Notes: generated from the sequence alone by a model not told the origin. A stretch of DNA of 64,000 nucleotides from Lagopus muta (GCF_023343835.1 NC_064433.1:73264823-73328822); one strand, 5' to 3'. Counted from the first letter of the stretch, positions 47,901 through 63,130 are shown. Numbers and translations are program-made.

Positions 47901-50373
47901 CAGTTTTTCTTGAAGTGTAAAACTTACTCAATTTTCTGCTAAATTATTCTGTCCCTATCAGCAGTTTCAGTTATTTCAATAGACTTGGCTCATAAATATT
48001 GCATGTCTGCCTAGCTGGGAAATTGCATTTCCATTTTCAACACCTGCTATGTGCTAGACTTCTATTAGAGGACTAGCTGGATTTCTGCAAGTGTGGGATA
48101 CTTACAATTAGAATTGTTACCAATAGCCATTTTTAAAATAAGATTAATGCTCATCCTAGTTTTACCTTTGCTATAAGATGATTCCAGTTTGTTATTAAGT
48201 TTGAAGTGTGTTTTGGACTCTTATTTGATTTTTGTTGCTCTTACAATGTAATCATGCAATCATATTCCCAGTTCTTCCTTGTAAAACCAGCCCACGATTT
48301 TCTTGTCCAGTATCTAAATCCACATCCATTGTTTCACAGCATGCTTGTTGATGACTATTTTCCAAGATATAAGCATTTGCACTTCATGGTGTTGTATGTA
48401 TAGAGGCTGCAGAGAATTCAGCAGATTTACTGAAGACAATAAAACATATGTACACCAGAGGACATTTTTGATAATTGCAATTGCACATGGTTGTATTCAG
48501 TTATTTATGGAAGCTCTGAAACCATCACATTTTATTTTGTTTACCAGATTTCCATAACTATTTTAGTAAAACAGACTGATACAGGTCCAGATCTGCTCTC
48601 TGACAAGACTGGCAAACCTGGATTTTTACTCATACACAGCAGGGATGCAGAATCAGTACTAGCTGTTTTTTTCCCAACACCATGACATAAAAACATGTAA
48701 ATATTTAACAACTTTCCCCCAACTTTCACAAAAGCACACTGAATGAAGCACAACATCCTCTCAGTGCTATGTGCCACAAACATATCTTTCCCAACCTTTC
48801 TGCTTACCTTTACTATAAGGCTGAGGTCTGCAAGGGCAGCACAAGGGCTTTTGGTGGCATTCCTTCACAGTTTTAATTGCCCTGTCTCAATAAATAAATA
48901 CACAAGGATGCATACTTTACTGTTAAGTTGGCAGATCACTGTATACCTTGCAACTCACAGCAACCTAAGGTTCAGTTGCCAATCCCAGTATTTAAGAAAT
49001 CTAGCAAAATAATTTTTTTAAAATGCATATTAAATTTATTATTATTTCACAATATATTTATTGATTTCAAATACATACTAATTAGTTATTTCTGTCAATT
49101 TTTAAAAATTGAAATGTAAAATTAAACTTTGTGAACCAGCTCTCTCTTTAGTGCACTGTATATTCTATTCATTTTTGTCCTCTACTATCTTTCGCTACTC
49201 TGTGAGTTTACAAAGACAGTGTATTCAGAAATAGACATTTATTGAAATAACATATGACATCTCTGTGCAAATTGTATCATCCATCAACAAAAAATCTGCA
49301 GACTTTCTTATGTATAGGCACCTCTCTGTCCTGCAATAGCTCCAGAGTTCTCAAAAACAGAATGTTCCAGACAAGAAAGTCATACAGTCTGAAATGGACA
49401 AGAAGAGATTACCATGCCCTTCCTCCCAAACTCTTGCTCCCTCTATATAATCTGTTTATCTATCCAATTCTCACTGGCCTTCAGGATGAGAACTTTACAC
49501 GTGTTATAAAATCTGTAGCTGTGCTGTAAGGATTCCTAGCTGTTCAAAGGACATCTTCTGCCTGATGCATCCTACAACTAAGCAAGGCTTATCTTACTGC
49601 ATGTCAGAAGCCTTAATGTGATATTTGAGTGCTTTGTCAGTGTGGGAAACCTAAGTGGCAAAATTTGAAACACATGAATTTCTCTCATGCTAGCTAGTAG
49701 TAAATGCCATTTTAAATCTACCAAACCATAAAACAAAAATATTGTTTACATCCTACTAGTCTCATGGGGATTCTTTTTCATAGACACCCAGGAGAAATTT
49801 GCTTAATATTTTAAGGGACATTTGACATGCCTGAAACACCTCTGCAAATCTAGACCAGTTTATTGAAGACTCCTGCTTGTCTAGAGTTGTGTACATTATA
49901 TGCTGATTCCCTTTGAGCATGTCAAATGGCAACAGAAATCAGTGCGTGGGCACCTGAGTCAATGCCCCAACTTACCTTGACAATTACAAGATAAATAGTC
50001 TTTAGTAGCACGTTTGCTGTATTGAGGAGTTTCTGAAAACTTTCACACTGACTACCATGTTGTCTTGTTTGATGTTTTATTATTACATAAACATAGGCAT
50101 AAGTGCAGTTTCTAATCTTTATCAAGTATGTTAGTAACAAAATTTTACTGGAATGGTTAAGATGTGTCTGATAGACTGATAATATCTCCCCTCTGTGTTA
50201 TTATTTCTTAGTCTGAATTACAGCATTCACGCTTCCTTCCTCAGATATGTACCTATGGTTCTTCTTCATTTCTTAGGGTTTCAGTTGTGTTAGTATCCTC
50301 AGCACTATGCAGAGCCTCAGCTGTTAATCCTCAAAGTTACATCACGCAGCAAGACTTTAATCCATGTGCTACA
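41941..50373. other. Long unassigned AT-rich region
   Basis: About 8.4 kb without a recognised gene or transposon. Contains short A runs (about 44005-44019, 46017-46033), a T run near 46271-46282 and a very AT-rich block at about 44385-44460. Open frames are short and carry no motif I know. Confidence 0.5.
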
Positions 50374-50445
50374 ACTCTGGAAAACAGAGGCATAGAGTTA
50401 ACATGTCCAATGAGCACAGTTACCCTAGATTCCAGTGCTTAATGA
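50374..50445 (-). mobile_element. MIR-like SINE remnant
   Basis: Plus-strand sequence GGAAAACAGAGGCATAGAG followed by TTAACATGTCCAATGAGCAC resembles the reverse complement of the MIR core. Short and old; other explanations are possible. Confidence 0.35.
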
Positions 50446-53400
50446 ATTTGTTGCTGCAGTCTTCAAGAAGTATGAGTTTAGCTTACAGCTGGCAGTAGAA
50501 TGAAGATCAAAATGCAATTTCCTGTCTCAGACTAAACTAAATGTGCCTAGGGGAGAAATAAGTGTCTGCAGCCCTCAGAATGGAGGCTGGATGTCATATC
50601 AGTTTTGCTGTGGCACCTTCTGTTGGAGCCCATTTTCAGCTGCATTCATTTCTCCAGATTATGCTAAAGGTTATTACTGTTCTAGATTTTATGCTAGTTT
50701 CAAACATTAATCAGCAAAGATATGGCACTGAAGTTTCCCCTGGAACTTCTGCATATTTACTGTCTCGCATGACATAAGTATGTATCATTACCGAATGCTG
50801 ATAACAAATGAGAGGGAAATATTTAACAGACACAAATAACCACTATGTTTAGCTCTTGGTTTATAAGTTTTAAATGGTGACCAAATGCTAGAGAAGGGAA
50901 CCTTCTGAATTGCACATGCAGCTTTGTATTTTGCATCACCTTTAAAAATTAAAAATTAACAACTATTTTCATTTCCTTAGTCTAAAATGAATATCTTAAG
51001 GTTTATGAATTCCTGAGATGTATTTTCATGCCAAATTAAAAATAAATGTCAAAAAACACCCACATGCTACAAGAAAACTCAGGTCCCTCTACTTCACAGA
51101 ATTTCTGAGTTGAAGACTACGTGCTTATGCCCTCGCAAGGCAGTTTGCCCAAAGACAAGACAAAGCAAAACACTGCAGAGTACATGAATACAAATTAATT
51201 CACTGGAAAAGTCTTTCACATGTCGTACTTGGAAGGCTGAGGGAGTGATCTCCATTTTCAACCATATGCAGAAGAATTACTTAGAAACATTTTGCAAGGA
51301 CCAGTGGAGAGGTCTCAATAAGAGGTGGAAACAATGGGAACATTTTAAAGCTAATGTCTCCAACCCACAGCCCAGGGGCCACAAGGGGCCTTGGACAGCT
51401 AAGAATGCAGCCCTGCAAGATAATAAAATCTTAACATAATTATGTGATTTTTAGTGATATTTCTCATGAGTTGATTGCATGTTCAAGCACAGACTGCATA
51501 GGCAACAAAGGAATACTGTGGAGGGGTGGGAGAGGCACAGTACAGTGCTAACTCTCATCTCTCACCACATACGCTCACTTGAATCAAAATCTGTGTGCAT
51601 TACATGTTACAGATATTTGTGATATTTGGCAAGTAAAATGCAGTGATTTAGCAACAATAGCATCTCAACCTACCTACATATCTGTGTATCTGTGAAGACA
51701 CGTCTTTTCTGTTATTAAGCAGATGTGTAAGATTTCTTATTTAATTATAAAACTTTAGCTTGTGTTATTTTTTAAAATAATAAGTTCATAAGTTAACATA
51801 ATCATTAGTTTCACGAAAACAGTCAAATATTCTACCAGTGTTCTGGGTTTGTTATTTTTTTTTTGCCATAAAAACAGTTAAAAATCAAATACATTACTAA
51901 TTTTATACCTTTTATATACATTTTGTATGTGACCCTCTTCATTCAATGGGGCCTATGCAAACCAGGTGTGAACACCTATGCTTTGAAGTGTTAGACTTCC
52001 CTCCCTGACAGCTAAAAATTAGATATTCAGCGCAAAACAACAGTGAAGATGAACAAAAGTATTTTTCAAATAAAATGAAAGCATAAAACAGAAAGAACAT
52101 CTCTTCACAAAAAGCAAAGTATAATTTTTCTCTGTTCTATTTTATAATGAAAATATTTGGACTTAATAGATCAGTTCAAATGAAGTTAATAGAGATAAGG
52201 ACTTTGGTATTATACTGAACTGGTGTTTTGTGGACAGGCTACTGGCAGGTGAGATTCAGTCCTGTTTATGTTATTCCAGAAATAACACAATTTACTCTTA
52301 ACTTACACTCTCCTTTTGTCTACTAACAAAAACCAGGTAGGCTTCTGTGGAAGTAAGAGTCCTCTTTGTCTCTCTTCTTCACAGTGATTTTGAACAGAAA
52401 AGCAGGAATGGAAAACAAGACAACACAGTTAAGGCACATAGAAATTAAGAGCTAGAACTAGCTGTGCTTGCTGGTGAAGTTATGGTGCACAGGGAGACAA
52501 AAAGCATTGCTGAGATGCAATGTTTACAGAAGAAATCTCACAGCTCATATTTGTATTATATACTTATAAATTCCTGGAACCCAATTTTATAGGGTTTTTG
52601 ATTAATGGCTGTATTACAGTTCAGCTCCAAGCCTATTGAACTTACTGTACTGGAACAAGACACACTCTAGCCAAATATGAACACTACTATTAGAGCGTGA
52701 TTTAATAGTGGTTCACTGCTCAAAGGCATTACTGCGCAGGCTCTGCTTATTGTACACACAGAAAGAGAGCCTCTCAGAAGCTTTCTCAAAACCAAAGTCA
52801 AATGCATGTTTGTCTCAAATACGGCCATGGCAGAAGAGGTGAAGAACAATCAAATGCTGTTCTCCCTCTATCATGTTTAAATTAAATCGAGTGTAGTTCC
52901 TGAAGATTTACTAACACCTAGAGAAAACTCTACAGACCTTGTGTTCAATTCTAGAGCTGGTATATGAGAGCAGGATCACAGGAAATTTCACCCACCCTCT
53001 TACAATCAATCCTTATTAAAAAAACAAACAAACAAAAACAACAGAGGATTGATAACTGCTGTTTAGAATGCAGATCTTCAGAAAACATAAGGAATATTTG
53101 TACTCCCTTTGAAAGTGTAGGATTTAATACAACTAATCCTATTTCATCTCAGTTCTTTCTAAACTTCTATCTTACATATATTAGAAAGATTAAGTGACAT
53201 TTGAAGCGAATGATGAAGTGAAAGATGTGACAATTGGAAAAGCTCAGACACTCTCTTAAGGAAATAGCCACTTTCTCCACCCAAGATATAACAATAATAA
53301 TACCATCACTCTACAAATATAAATTCTGGAAAACTGAATTTGCAAGTGAAAAATGAATGATGAAGGGTTTTTAGTTATTTTCAATTTAAAAAAAGATTTT

Positions 53401-54186
53401 CTCCTTTAGGAATATGGCATTGTGATTTTAACAACAACAAACAGTTGCAATAATGTTTGCTTATTAAACAACCGCTGGTCAAAAAAAAAAAAAAAAGAAG
53501 AGATATAGGATTGCAGATATTAATGTAATTATGCTCCTGCAACTTACTGATTTGGACATGAAGACAATGTTTATTCTGTTTCAAATGAAAATGTTACAAG
53601 TTGCTATGGCTGCTTGCGTTTGAAGGAATACACAGGTATACATCAGGCTTTCAAAGAAGGAATGATTTGTAATTATGTTTGACATCAGGCGGAGAGAATT
53701 TATATGAATGTAGTACACAGAAGACCATTCATGCTGGGTAGTTAACATACTCACAAATTGGTATTACTTGCCATCTTGCATATAGCCATCTCTGGGAACA
53801 GCAGGGGCCAAAAGGGCAGAAGAAGAATGAGGAACTGCATTCTTCTATTCCCAGAGCTAAAATCTTTTCGACACAGTACTTAGATGAATCATGTAAGAAG
53901 ATGACAGTCTTCACTGTTTGATATAGCTGTGGGTACAGTGGATTTAGAGGATAAACTCCAGTATCCAATATCCTGACATACTGTATTACTGGATATATGA
54001 AGGGAATACCATATATATATATATATATTAGGAAATACCAGAGGGATTGTGTATTTTCATCCTTACTCGTTAAGTAATTTTAAATACTCCCAAAGCATTC
54101 CTCAGTTTTTCTCACAGCTTTATCAGTCCAATTCCATCTCACCAAATGGAGACAGAGTGACTCCCACTGATTTCATCTGGAGATGG
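50446..54186. other. Unassigned sequence
   Basis: Includes an (AT)n run at 54011-54028, flanked on both sides by similar words (gaatacc / aaatacc), and an A15 run near 53481-53495. No gene recognised. Confidence 0.5.
54011..54028. repeat. (AT)n microsatellite
   Basis: Nine AT units. Confidence 0.95.
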
Positions 54187-54577
54187 ATTAGAACACAAGT
54201 CGTATGAGGAGCAGCTGAAGGAACTGAGATTGTTCAGTCTGGAGAAGAAGAGGCTCAAGGGAAACCTCACTTCTCTCTAGAAGTATGAGAGAGGAGGCTG
54301 TAGCAAGGTGGGTGTTGACCTTCAGGCCTGATAGGATGAGAGGTAACGGCCTTGAGTTGCACCAGGGAAGTTCAGGTTGGATATTAGAAAAAATTTCTCA
54401 GAAAGAGGGATAAGACATTGGAATAGGCTGCCCAGAGAAGTGGTGGAGTCATCATCCCTGGTGGTTTTCAAGAAAAGGGTAGATGTGGCAGTGGGTAACA
54501 TGGTTTAATGGGCATGGTGGCAATTGGTTGTATGGGTGATCTTAGTGGTATTTTCCAATCTTAATAAGTTTATGATT
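54187..54577 (+). mobile_element. CR1 LINE 3' fragment
   Basis: About 390 bp. Starts in the ORF2 end (SYEEQLKELRLFSLEKKRL-like reading), then GTAGCAAGGTGGGTGTTGAC, GTTGGATATTAGAAAAAATT, GGCTGCCCAGAGAAGTGGTG and a decayed tail (CCAATCTTAATAAGTTTATG). More diverged than the CR1 at 38345. Confidence 0.92.
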
Positions 54578-57500
54578 ATACAGAATATTACAAAGCTCTC
54601 TGTTTAGCAACACAGCTTACAGTTCATGCTCTTGGCTGTTAATCACAAATTCAAAAGGCATTAAAGATGAAGAAAGCATAGGATAAATCAAGATCTCCTT
54701 CATTACAGAAGAACAGGGACAGATTATCCTTGGGACCAGTGAAACTATAAGCACATAGCATTATTTGTACTTGTAATTCATTACTCTATACCCATTTTTA
54801 GGGTCATAACTTTTTTCTCCTCAAACATAACTTTGAATCTATAACTAGAAGTCACTTTTATTCTTTCTTTTGTGAAGTTAGTGTGAAAACTGAAGAAAAT
54901 AACTTCATGAGCAAAATCAGTGTCATGGTTTCCATAAGCAAACCGAACTACGTTACCTTTTGCATCATGAGCAAAATGCACTGTCTAGGGGCAGGGGGTG
55001 AAATCTTTCATGCCTCTCAAAGCCACATATTAGTCTACCTACAGACCACTTGATCAGTGTACACACCAATAATGAGTCCGTAAGGTCTATGTCCAGCACT
55101 ATCATTTACAGCTATATTCATATGTATCTTCATTATATGTATGCTTTATATATGAAAACTGTGGCAAGCAAAACCCTTGTATTCCCTAGGTTTTATTTAG
55201 TTTTTGAGAAATAGATGTGTGAAACACACAGTGGACACAAACATCTAAAAATACTTCTGCCCATTCACAAAGATATCTAAGGAATGTTGGATCCAGGAGC
55301 TGTCTTTAACTGCTCCCACAGCAAATCTAGTCTCAAAGTTCTTAGAGTGTACTTAACAGTATCCTTGAGATGAAGTTAAGTACTACTATCACATTTTACA
55401 GGTAGAAAAATCATTTTAGGAAACTGCATTTCTTATTTTCATAATCCTAAATAAACTCTAGCTACCCAGGTTCCAAACAACAGTGAAGCAAAACAAATAG
55501 ATATACAACATCTCAGTTGTACTACGAGCCAAATTCAGCAAAAATCTCAAACTAAAAGTAAAGTAACATGCTGGTAGGACATTAATAACATCGGTAAGAC
55601 ATTGCAACAAATACATGTTCATTGGTAATGCTACTGTAAAACATGAAGATAATTTTAGCAGCATCAACAAGTCCTTAATTGTTTTCTCAAAGAAATTCAA
55701 TTCCAAGGGGAGTTAGGAACCCAGATTATTGAACTTAAGCACCACACACTTATTTCTGACTAGCTGAACACCAAGAAGATATCCTGCAGAATTTCTAGGA
55801 GCTGCCAGTTTTCAATTGGTCTTAACAGTACTTGAAGTCAGGAGCATTTTCAAAGTCACAGATACTGTGTACATGACACTAAAGGACAGTTCTTTTATGA
55901 CTACAGATTTGCAACAGCTTTCCTAAAACTCTGTGGAAACAAAGATTAAAAATTTATGGTATATTTGATTAATCATGGAACATTTTTAATTATTATTGCT
56001 ATTACAATAACATCTGGAGGCCCTAATCAGATTCTGACTTCACAGACCTAAGACTGTGTAAGACGTTATTTGTAAGTCATAACAAATGAGACCCAACAGA
56101 CTTCGTCATGTAAGGGGAGAGGAAGTCGGGACATGCCTCTGGCATTTGGGGCTGGAAGGCAACCAAGATTCTCTGGGACTGTCCAATGGGCACACATCCA
56201 GTCAGGAAAAAGGTTATAGTACTCAGCTGCAGCTGAAATAAAGTCTTCTAGTAAGTTTGCTCTCTCACACAACCCTATGAAATAAATACACAGCTGCAAT
56301 TCAGTGATGTTTCTCCTGCTCCATGACCTCAGTTAATACACAATGTAGATTCACAAAGCAGGGGAAAGGCCACAGAAAGACAGAAAATTTGGCTTTTTTC
56401 TGCACAGGAACTACAGGACTCTGATGCTTAGCACTCATGATACATGACAGCTCATGTATAGACATGAAGTAAAATGTCAGTCTATATCCCCCAAACCTCA
56501 CAATCTAAGATAAAAGTTCTGATGTATGTCTTATGGAAAGACAGTATGAGAAAGACTGATAAAAGAGTCAATTTCAGTAGACATGTATGTGGCTTGTTGT
56601 CAATTCATAGACATGCCAGTCAATAGGCAATCAATACCAGCAAACACAACAATAAACGGTACTGGTAAATATATATTTTTATTTTTACCAGCTTACTCAA
56701 ACTGATAACAGTGATGACAGTGGGGAGAAGAAGAACAAGGATAGGTAGGAGGGAGGATGCTTTTTTAAATTAAGAAATGAAGTTACCAGTTTTAGAATTG
56801 GTAAAAAAGTTCACTGGCATCAAATGTTAGAACAGTTACTGTCTGGTGTGTATGCTGTTTGACATACAAAGGATTATTTTCTTCCCTAGGTGATATTGTT
56901 TCATAAACATACTGTGCTACAGAAGATCTGGTCATCTAGGCAAAATCTAGATACTGTAATGTCAGACAAAAAGGACTTCCTCAAGGCTTTTAGACAGTTT
57001 TATCTCCTACTTTTTGAACAACATTGCTAGTTATGATAATTCCACCACAATTATATTATTCTTCAGGTTACTGACTAGTTAGTATCTAGCAAGCAGATGA
57101 GATTCTTACTTTGGAACAACCATATCATACATCCCACACTTCCTAAATTCCAGAAAATATCTTGAATAAGGAAAATCCAGTCAAACATCAAGCCATGTGG
57201 AAAGAAATCCTATTCACTTCAAGCAAGTAGACAACTTGTGTTTTTAAAAATGTTGTTTATTTCTTTTAAAATTCAAGTCAAGCAACAAGCTTTAATTTAT
57301 CGAATCCAAAATATTTTCAGGTGGTCAACTTGTAAACTTTCTGACATTGACTTGCGGATTTTCTTCCCAAGTTTGTAACTTTTAATACTTTAAGGCTACC
57401 TCTGCTTTTGAGATTCTTCTCTTCTATATTTTAAATATTATTTCAAAAGTCATTTCATTCAGTCTTTGGGACTGTAACATGCTCCAGTGAATTAAAGTTT

Positions 57501-60500
57501 TATTTTTTGCAATCCCAAGACTTAGCTCTAAGAAGTAGCTAATACTTGCTTTATTTGTTTTATACATTTGATTTCATTTCCTTCTCAATTCTACTCAACA
57601 GTCCTTATCAGCAGAGCATGTGACTTCATCTGTTTTGATAGGCTTTGAAAATTTCTTGTTTTTCAAAAGCATATGCAACTTTGCTATGTTAAAGATGACA
57701 GGCCAGTGAAGGAAGCTTTCTTCTGTGCTGAGATAGAGTAACAAGGTCATATATACAGAGAATTTAGCTTTCCATCAAACATTTGTATTGATTGTCAGGA
57801 GATAATTCCTCACCTTCATGAATTGATTTGAATAAAATGTCCAATAAACATGAATCAAGATAATGATACCGAATAGAATTATCCTAAAAGCTTTTTGTGC
57901 TGATCATTGCACAATTAAAAGTGGAATTAAGCATTGAATAAAAGCACAGTCTATACCCTGGCATATTGAACTGAAAACATTTACTTCTTGATCTTTAGCT
58001 ATGCTAGAGCATCAGTTTGCACAGAAGTTCCATTTGTGCACAATATCTGAATGCTAAAGAAGCAGTATTTCTGAAATCATGATATAGAGAATGTCACTAT
58101 CTCTCTCACTACCAGAAAAGTTCCATTAAACATGACTAAGATCCTAACACCAATTTCTTTTGTGCATTATCTCAGCTTTGCGAGCTGTGAGTGATTCTAT
58201 ATACCTGTTCAAGAGCCATAGAGAGCACGTATCTTAACTGCTCCCAGTTAATTGGCTTCAATTTCTGCATTCAGATCCTAGTCTCCTTTGACTCCTAGGC
58301 TTCTCCACAGAGTTAGAAAATATCTGCTTAACAACACAGGAAGAGATGTCCATGTTTCACAGAGCTTACACCTCCCTCTGGAAGCCATTCTACAGAGAAG
58401 TCAGATAGGGATTCTGTTCCTTTCTCTGGACTATTGTTGAAGTAGACATCTGAAGGAGCAAAGGATGTAGCATAAAGAACAAAACAACAATTGTGTACAA
58501 CAGAGACCTTGTGGCTAAAGTAGGGATAACGGAGAAAAAACCCAAACAACAACAGAAGTGTCTTAGCAACACATCACCCATTGAACCAAATTTAAGGCAA
58601 TCTCTGTAAAATATGAGTTTTTATTTAGTGATACAGTCTACATTCATCAGCCCTCAGTAAATTTTGGAAGAGATAAAAGGTCTATGTGGGAAAAAAATTG
58701 TAGATCTGGTCTTGATCTACAGTTGAATTATTGCCAGGTTGTCTCCATCAATAGGCAACCACTACCAGTTGCATTTTCGTGCTTTTTATGGATATAGCAA
58801 AACACACTAAAAGAGGAAAATTCATTTTTGCCAGGACAGATTCAGGGAGACTCACAGTCTTCTGCCCATATTGCTGCGTTAATGATAAGAATTAGAACAG
58901 TCCTGAATGATTCTCCTGTAAAACAGTACATTTCTGATATGGATTCCTTGAAAATTCCATAGATTAAGAGATGTAGCTTTTCTGGTGGTCCATTTTAATC
59001 CTATTTCTTTCGTCTTTTTGTCACCTGTAAAACACACAATTTACAGTGTGTATAGACCAGATCTGAAGAACGTGAATATTAGAAGAGAGGGCAAGAGGAC
59101 AGTCTTCTATCACTCACACTTATGTTGCACGTGTTTAATTACAGTAGATGCAGAGGAATTTCTCCCAGTCTACAATAGTATTTAAGGAGAGGCACAGGAA
59201 GCATCAAGATGAATTAGCTGGTAATTACACTGAACAGTTTGGACAATTTTAAGTACATGCATTTCTTACACAGAAGATTTATGTAAAAGCATGCAGCAAA
59301 TATTTATGAAGATGCTAAATTAAATTTCTTCCAAGGAAAAAGAACCAAAGGGAATAATCTGACTAGGAAAATTGTTATGCTTATAGAAAAATTCTTGAAA
59401 AGCCTCTGATAATTGAAAAAACAAACTAAACAAATCCTATTTGACATATACTCTAGAGAAAAGCAAAGGAGAAAAAAGATAAGATTCTATGCTGCATTAC
59501 TTCAAAAATGCATTTGAACGAACTCAAGTAGTATGATAATGAAGTAAGTCAGAGAGCACTGTTCATTCAGCTGTAGAATTTAAGGGAGTTAATAATAGGA
59601 ACACTTACAAATGAAGATTTGTTTGGGCTTATTTTTACAAAAAAGAATATAAAAGCCTTGTGATGAGTTAAATGACATTTAGAAAATGGAATAGAGAGAC
59701 TGATCAAAGTGATCTATATTAGCCCTTCATAGCAGTAAGGCCTTAGAATGAGGTCACAGGAATGAAATGAGAATTTGCTCTAAACGGTTTCATACAAAGG
59801 ATATGTGACATATCAAGCCTAAAGAATAACTAAAGCAAGGATGTTTTAAAAAGAGAAAATGAAAGTGAAATGCATAAGGAAATTTCCAACTAGAGAATCT
59901 TCAAAAGGAATACAATTCCTTTGTATGTATGAATTCACTTGTCAAGAGTAGCCAACAACTACCTGGGACCTGAAGAGAGACTGTGATGAACATTATTTGT
60001 TTTTCTTCCCCTCTTCCTAACTGTGTAGTTTCTGGAACTTTGTTTCATTACAAATGCTAAATTTTGCCTTCCCAGAATACCATGGAGAAGAGCTAATAAA
60101 ATCTAAGTAACTATAGACTCAACATGAAATTTCACCTTTGTTCCTTTAATTCCCTCCAGCTTTAACTGAAAGTTTTATGATCACAAAGATTTTCTTTTAA
60201 TTCAAAATGGACAATTTATTTCTAGTCAAATCTCTGGAAAAACTTCCTGCCTTGAAAATGTTCTCTTGACATGGTCTGTGTAGAATAAGACATTGGCAAG
60301 AATGCCATAGGATTGTTCTTATCTTGCTGTACTTGAGTTCCTTGAATAAATTCTTTGATATAGTGGATTTCTGCCTACCAGATATCACAGATAATGTCTC
60401 TTACGTTACATATTGATCTGAAGTGTTGTATTTCCTTGATTATTGTATATTAAGTGCTAACTAGTAAAATAATGCTCTAGGACAAGAACTCTAGGCTCTA

Positions 60501-62859
60501 AGGTGCAAGAACTAAACTAAATGAAGATAGATAAAAGTGGTAAAGAGGCCAAAAATCACAGCTTCTCATCTGAACCCATTCAGTCCTTAGGAGAAAGATT
60601 CAGAATGGCTGAATTCATACAGATGTACAGATTTTCGTCAACTAACACAAAACGCATTATTTAGACACCTTACCACAGACTAGCAGAATGGAAATTTGCC
60701 TACAGTTTATACTTTTCTTATAATTTTCTTTAGTTATAAACAAACAAAAAATGTAAGTTAAAAGGTCACTGTGTTTATACTGTGATTAAATTCTAGTCCA
60801 CCTCAACTGACATGTAGTAAAAAGGCAATGAAATTACAACATATTTTTGAGGAATTGCATTTATATTTTAAGACATTTCTTTCATTACAATCTAGATAAA
60901 CTAGATACTTTTCTTGCAATATTATTTTCTTTCTTCCACATAGCTATGGGCCATCAGAACCATCAAAGAAGATGACTCCAAGTTTCACAGCACAGACTCA
61001 AGCTTTCCCAAAACTTAAGGAAAATAAAAGATTGTGGAAAGATGCAGAGGATAAGAAGGCTTTATCTTCTTGTTCAGAAATTTCCATATGCTTCCCTCCT
61101 TGCTTTTGATAGAGATGGAAAGACATGGAAAGGTCTCCTCAACATTCTCTCTTAACTTACACCATGATAAATCTGAAGAAGCACTACTTAAGACAGTATT
61201 TATTATAAGTCTAAAAAAGCAACTTGAATCAGAAGACATGGCACTGTTTATAAAGATTTCCTCAAGTAAATGGAATCTCATTGATTAGGAACATTTACAC
61301 CGCAGCAATTCCCTACAGGATTTCCTCATTACAATTAATCAGTACTGACATTAGCTTAATATAATACTGAGCCAGCTCAGATACTATGCCAGATTATGAT
61401 CTGTTGTATGCAATTCAGTCTATAGTCTGTGCTTTCTGTATGACTGAGGGCAGAGACTAACTTCTGAGCTTTGATATTTATGAGTTGCATATACAGATTT
61501 CTCCCCAGGCATAGTAATTTAAAATGAGACTAGATAGTCTGCAATTTTATGTAATTTCTAGCAGTCCCCAAGTGTCTCCTATCTTCACTAAATAACACGG
61601 ACATAGCATTTTCTCTGTAAATTTAATCTCTGCACATGCAAATGACTTCAGTACTTCAGATATCCTGAATCTTTCAGTCTTGACCTTCCACGTTCTTCTC
61701 TGCTTTTCACTTCACTGTATTTTGATTGAAGGTTGAAATTGCAGACTGTGCTCCCCTGTGTACAGTAAAAAGAGATAGAATAGACCTTCATTACATGGCT
61801 AGAAATTTCTGAGGCTTAATGTGTTTTCAACAAAAAGATGGAGGCCTAGGGGGAGAAAATAGAAGCACGGAACAGAAGAGAGGTATGTGTATGCCACTGC
61901 TTTTCCTGGAGGGCACAGAAATATTCTCTGAGTATTTGTAATCTCCCCATCAGTGCAAGCCACAGGTAAGGTTACCTTAGCTTCCTTTACTGTTTGCATC
62001 AAACCTCTTTGTATTCCCACTGTCAATAAAGCCAGAGAACATTATCCGCTCTGCATCCAGTTATCCAAAAATGTTGATTAGCCTCTTAACTTTAAAGAGT
62101 TTTTCCAATATGTTTCCCTGCCAAAAGTCTCTAAAGATGAGATTGCTTTGTTTTGTACTTAAAGCAGGATCCCTTTCATATTTTCTAGTAAAAGATTGAA
62201 ATCATGTTAGGAAGATGCTCGTCTTCCATAGGTTTCAATGAACACAGTCCCGTATTTTTGAGTACCTGTAATAACCAATATTGTTTTAACACAGACCTTC
62301 ATCTCTGACTATGTACACAATGTATTTGCTGGGTTAAATCCACCACATGTTGCCATGGCCACCAAGTAGTCAGGTAGGAATATGGAAGAAGAATACATCT
62401 CTCTCCTTCTTCCCCACAACTTTGTTCTCATGACTGTTGAAGTTCAGTCTGCTCATTGCAATTCTGCTAGCAGCAAGGAGAGCAGAAGTTGCTCACTCAA
62501 TACACCCTTCCGAGAAGAAGTGGATGGAGAGAGGGTGTTAAGATGACAGAAGGGCAGACAGTTCAAGCTTGACCACAGGCTCCTTCCTTCCTAAGGAAAG
62601 TAGCTAACTAGAACAGGAGATTTAACTGCTCCATGACATTAGTCAGAGAAAAAGAAAGGATGAAGTAATCAACTCTTGTACCAGAGCAAAGAAAGTGTGT
62701 GGTATGGAGAGAAAACAGAAAGGAATCACGTCTCCAACCTGATGCGTGTTACAATTCGAAAGATTAATGCAGTAGAGGGCAATACAGGAGCAAAACAGCA
62801 AAGAGACTAGCACAGACAGAATGGTATTTTAAAGGAGAAGTAAAGGTGCTCACCTACCT
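54578..62859. other. Long unassigned AT-rich region
   Basis: About 8.3 kb in which I recognise no gene, RNA or transposon. Short open frames on both strands (for example minus strand 54981-54781) have no known domain. Confidence 0.5.
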
Positions 62860-63130
62860 CTGAAGATCTAGGCTCACAGAAGAAACTCCACAAGATCTCC
62901 AACCAGAGGTCCTTCCAGAGTGGCAGTCAGCCCTTAAATGAGGTCTAAGAAAGGTGGAGCCAGGCTCCACCCCTTCTGGTCATAGAAGCTCCCAGGGATG
63001 ACAGGGTCCTTTCTCCAGGTGCTCAATCAGTGGTTCAGGCCGTGACTCAACAGTTATCATACAATGTGATTCTGGACTTTGCTCCTGGGGAGATGCAGCT
63101 GTGCATCTCTCCTTGTATAGGCTACACAGT
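62860..63130 (+). repeat. LTR-like dispersed repeat, copy 2
   Basis: Contains cttaaatgaggtctaagaaa and, after a short variable part, ccaccccttctggt at 62935-62982, matching the core of the repeat at 6230-6560 at about 80% over 50 bp. The flanks on both sides are only loosely alike. Boundaries and class are uncertain; a retroviral LTR is the leading idea. Confidence 0.4.

Noticed and set aside
54781..54981. Minus-strand frame of 66 codons with balanced, protein-like composition
   Set aside because: No ATG (starts with GTG), an in-frame stop just upstream, no recognisable domain, and it contains two copies of the word TTTGCTCATGA that explain part of the pattern.
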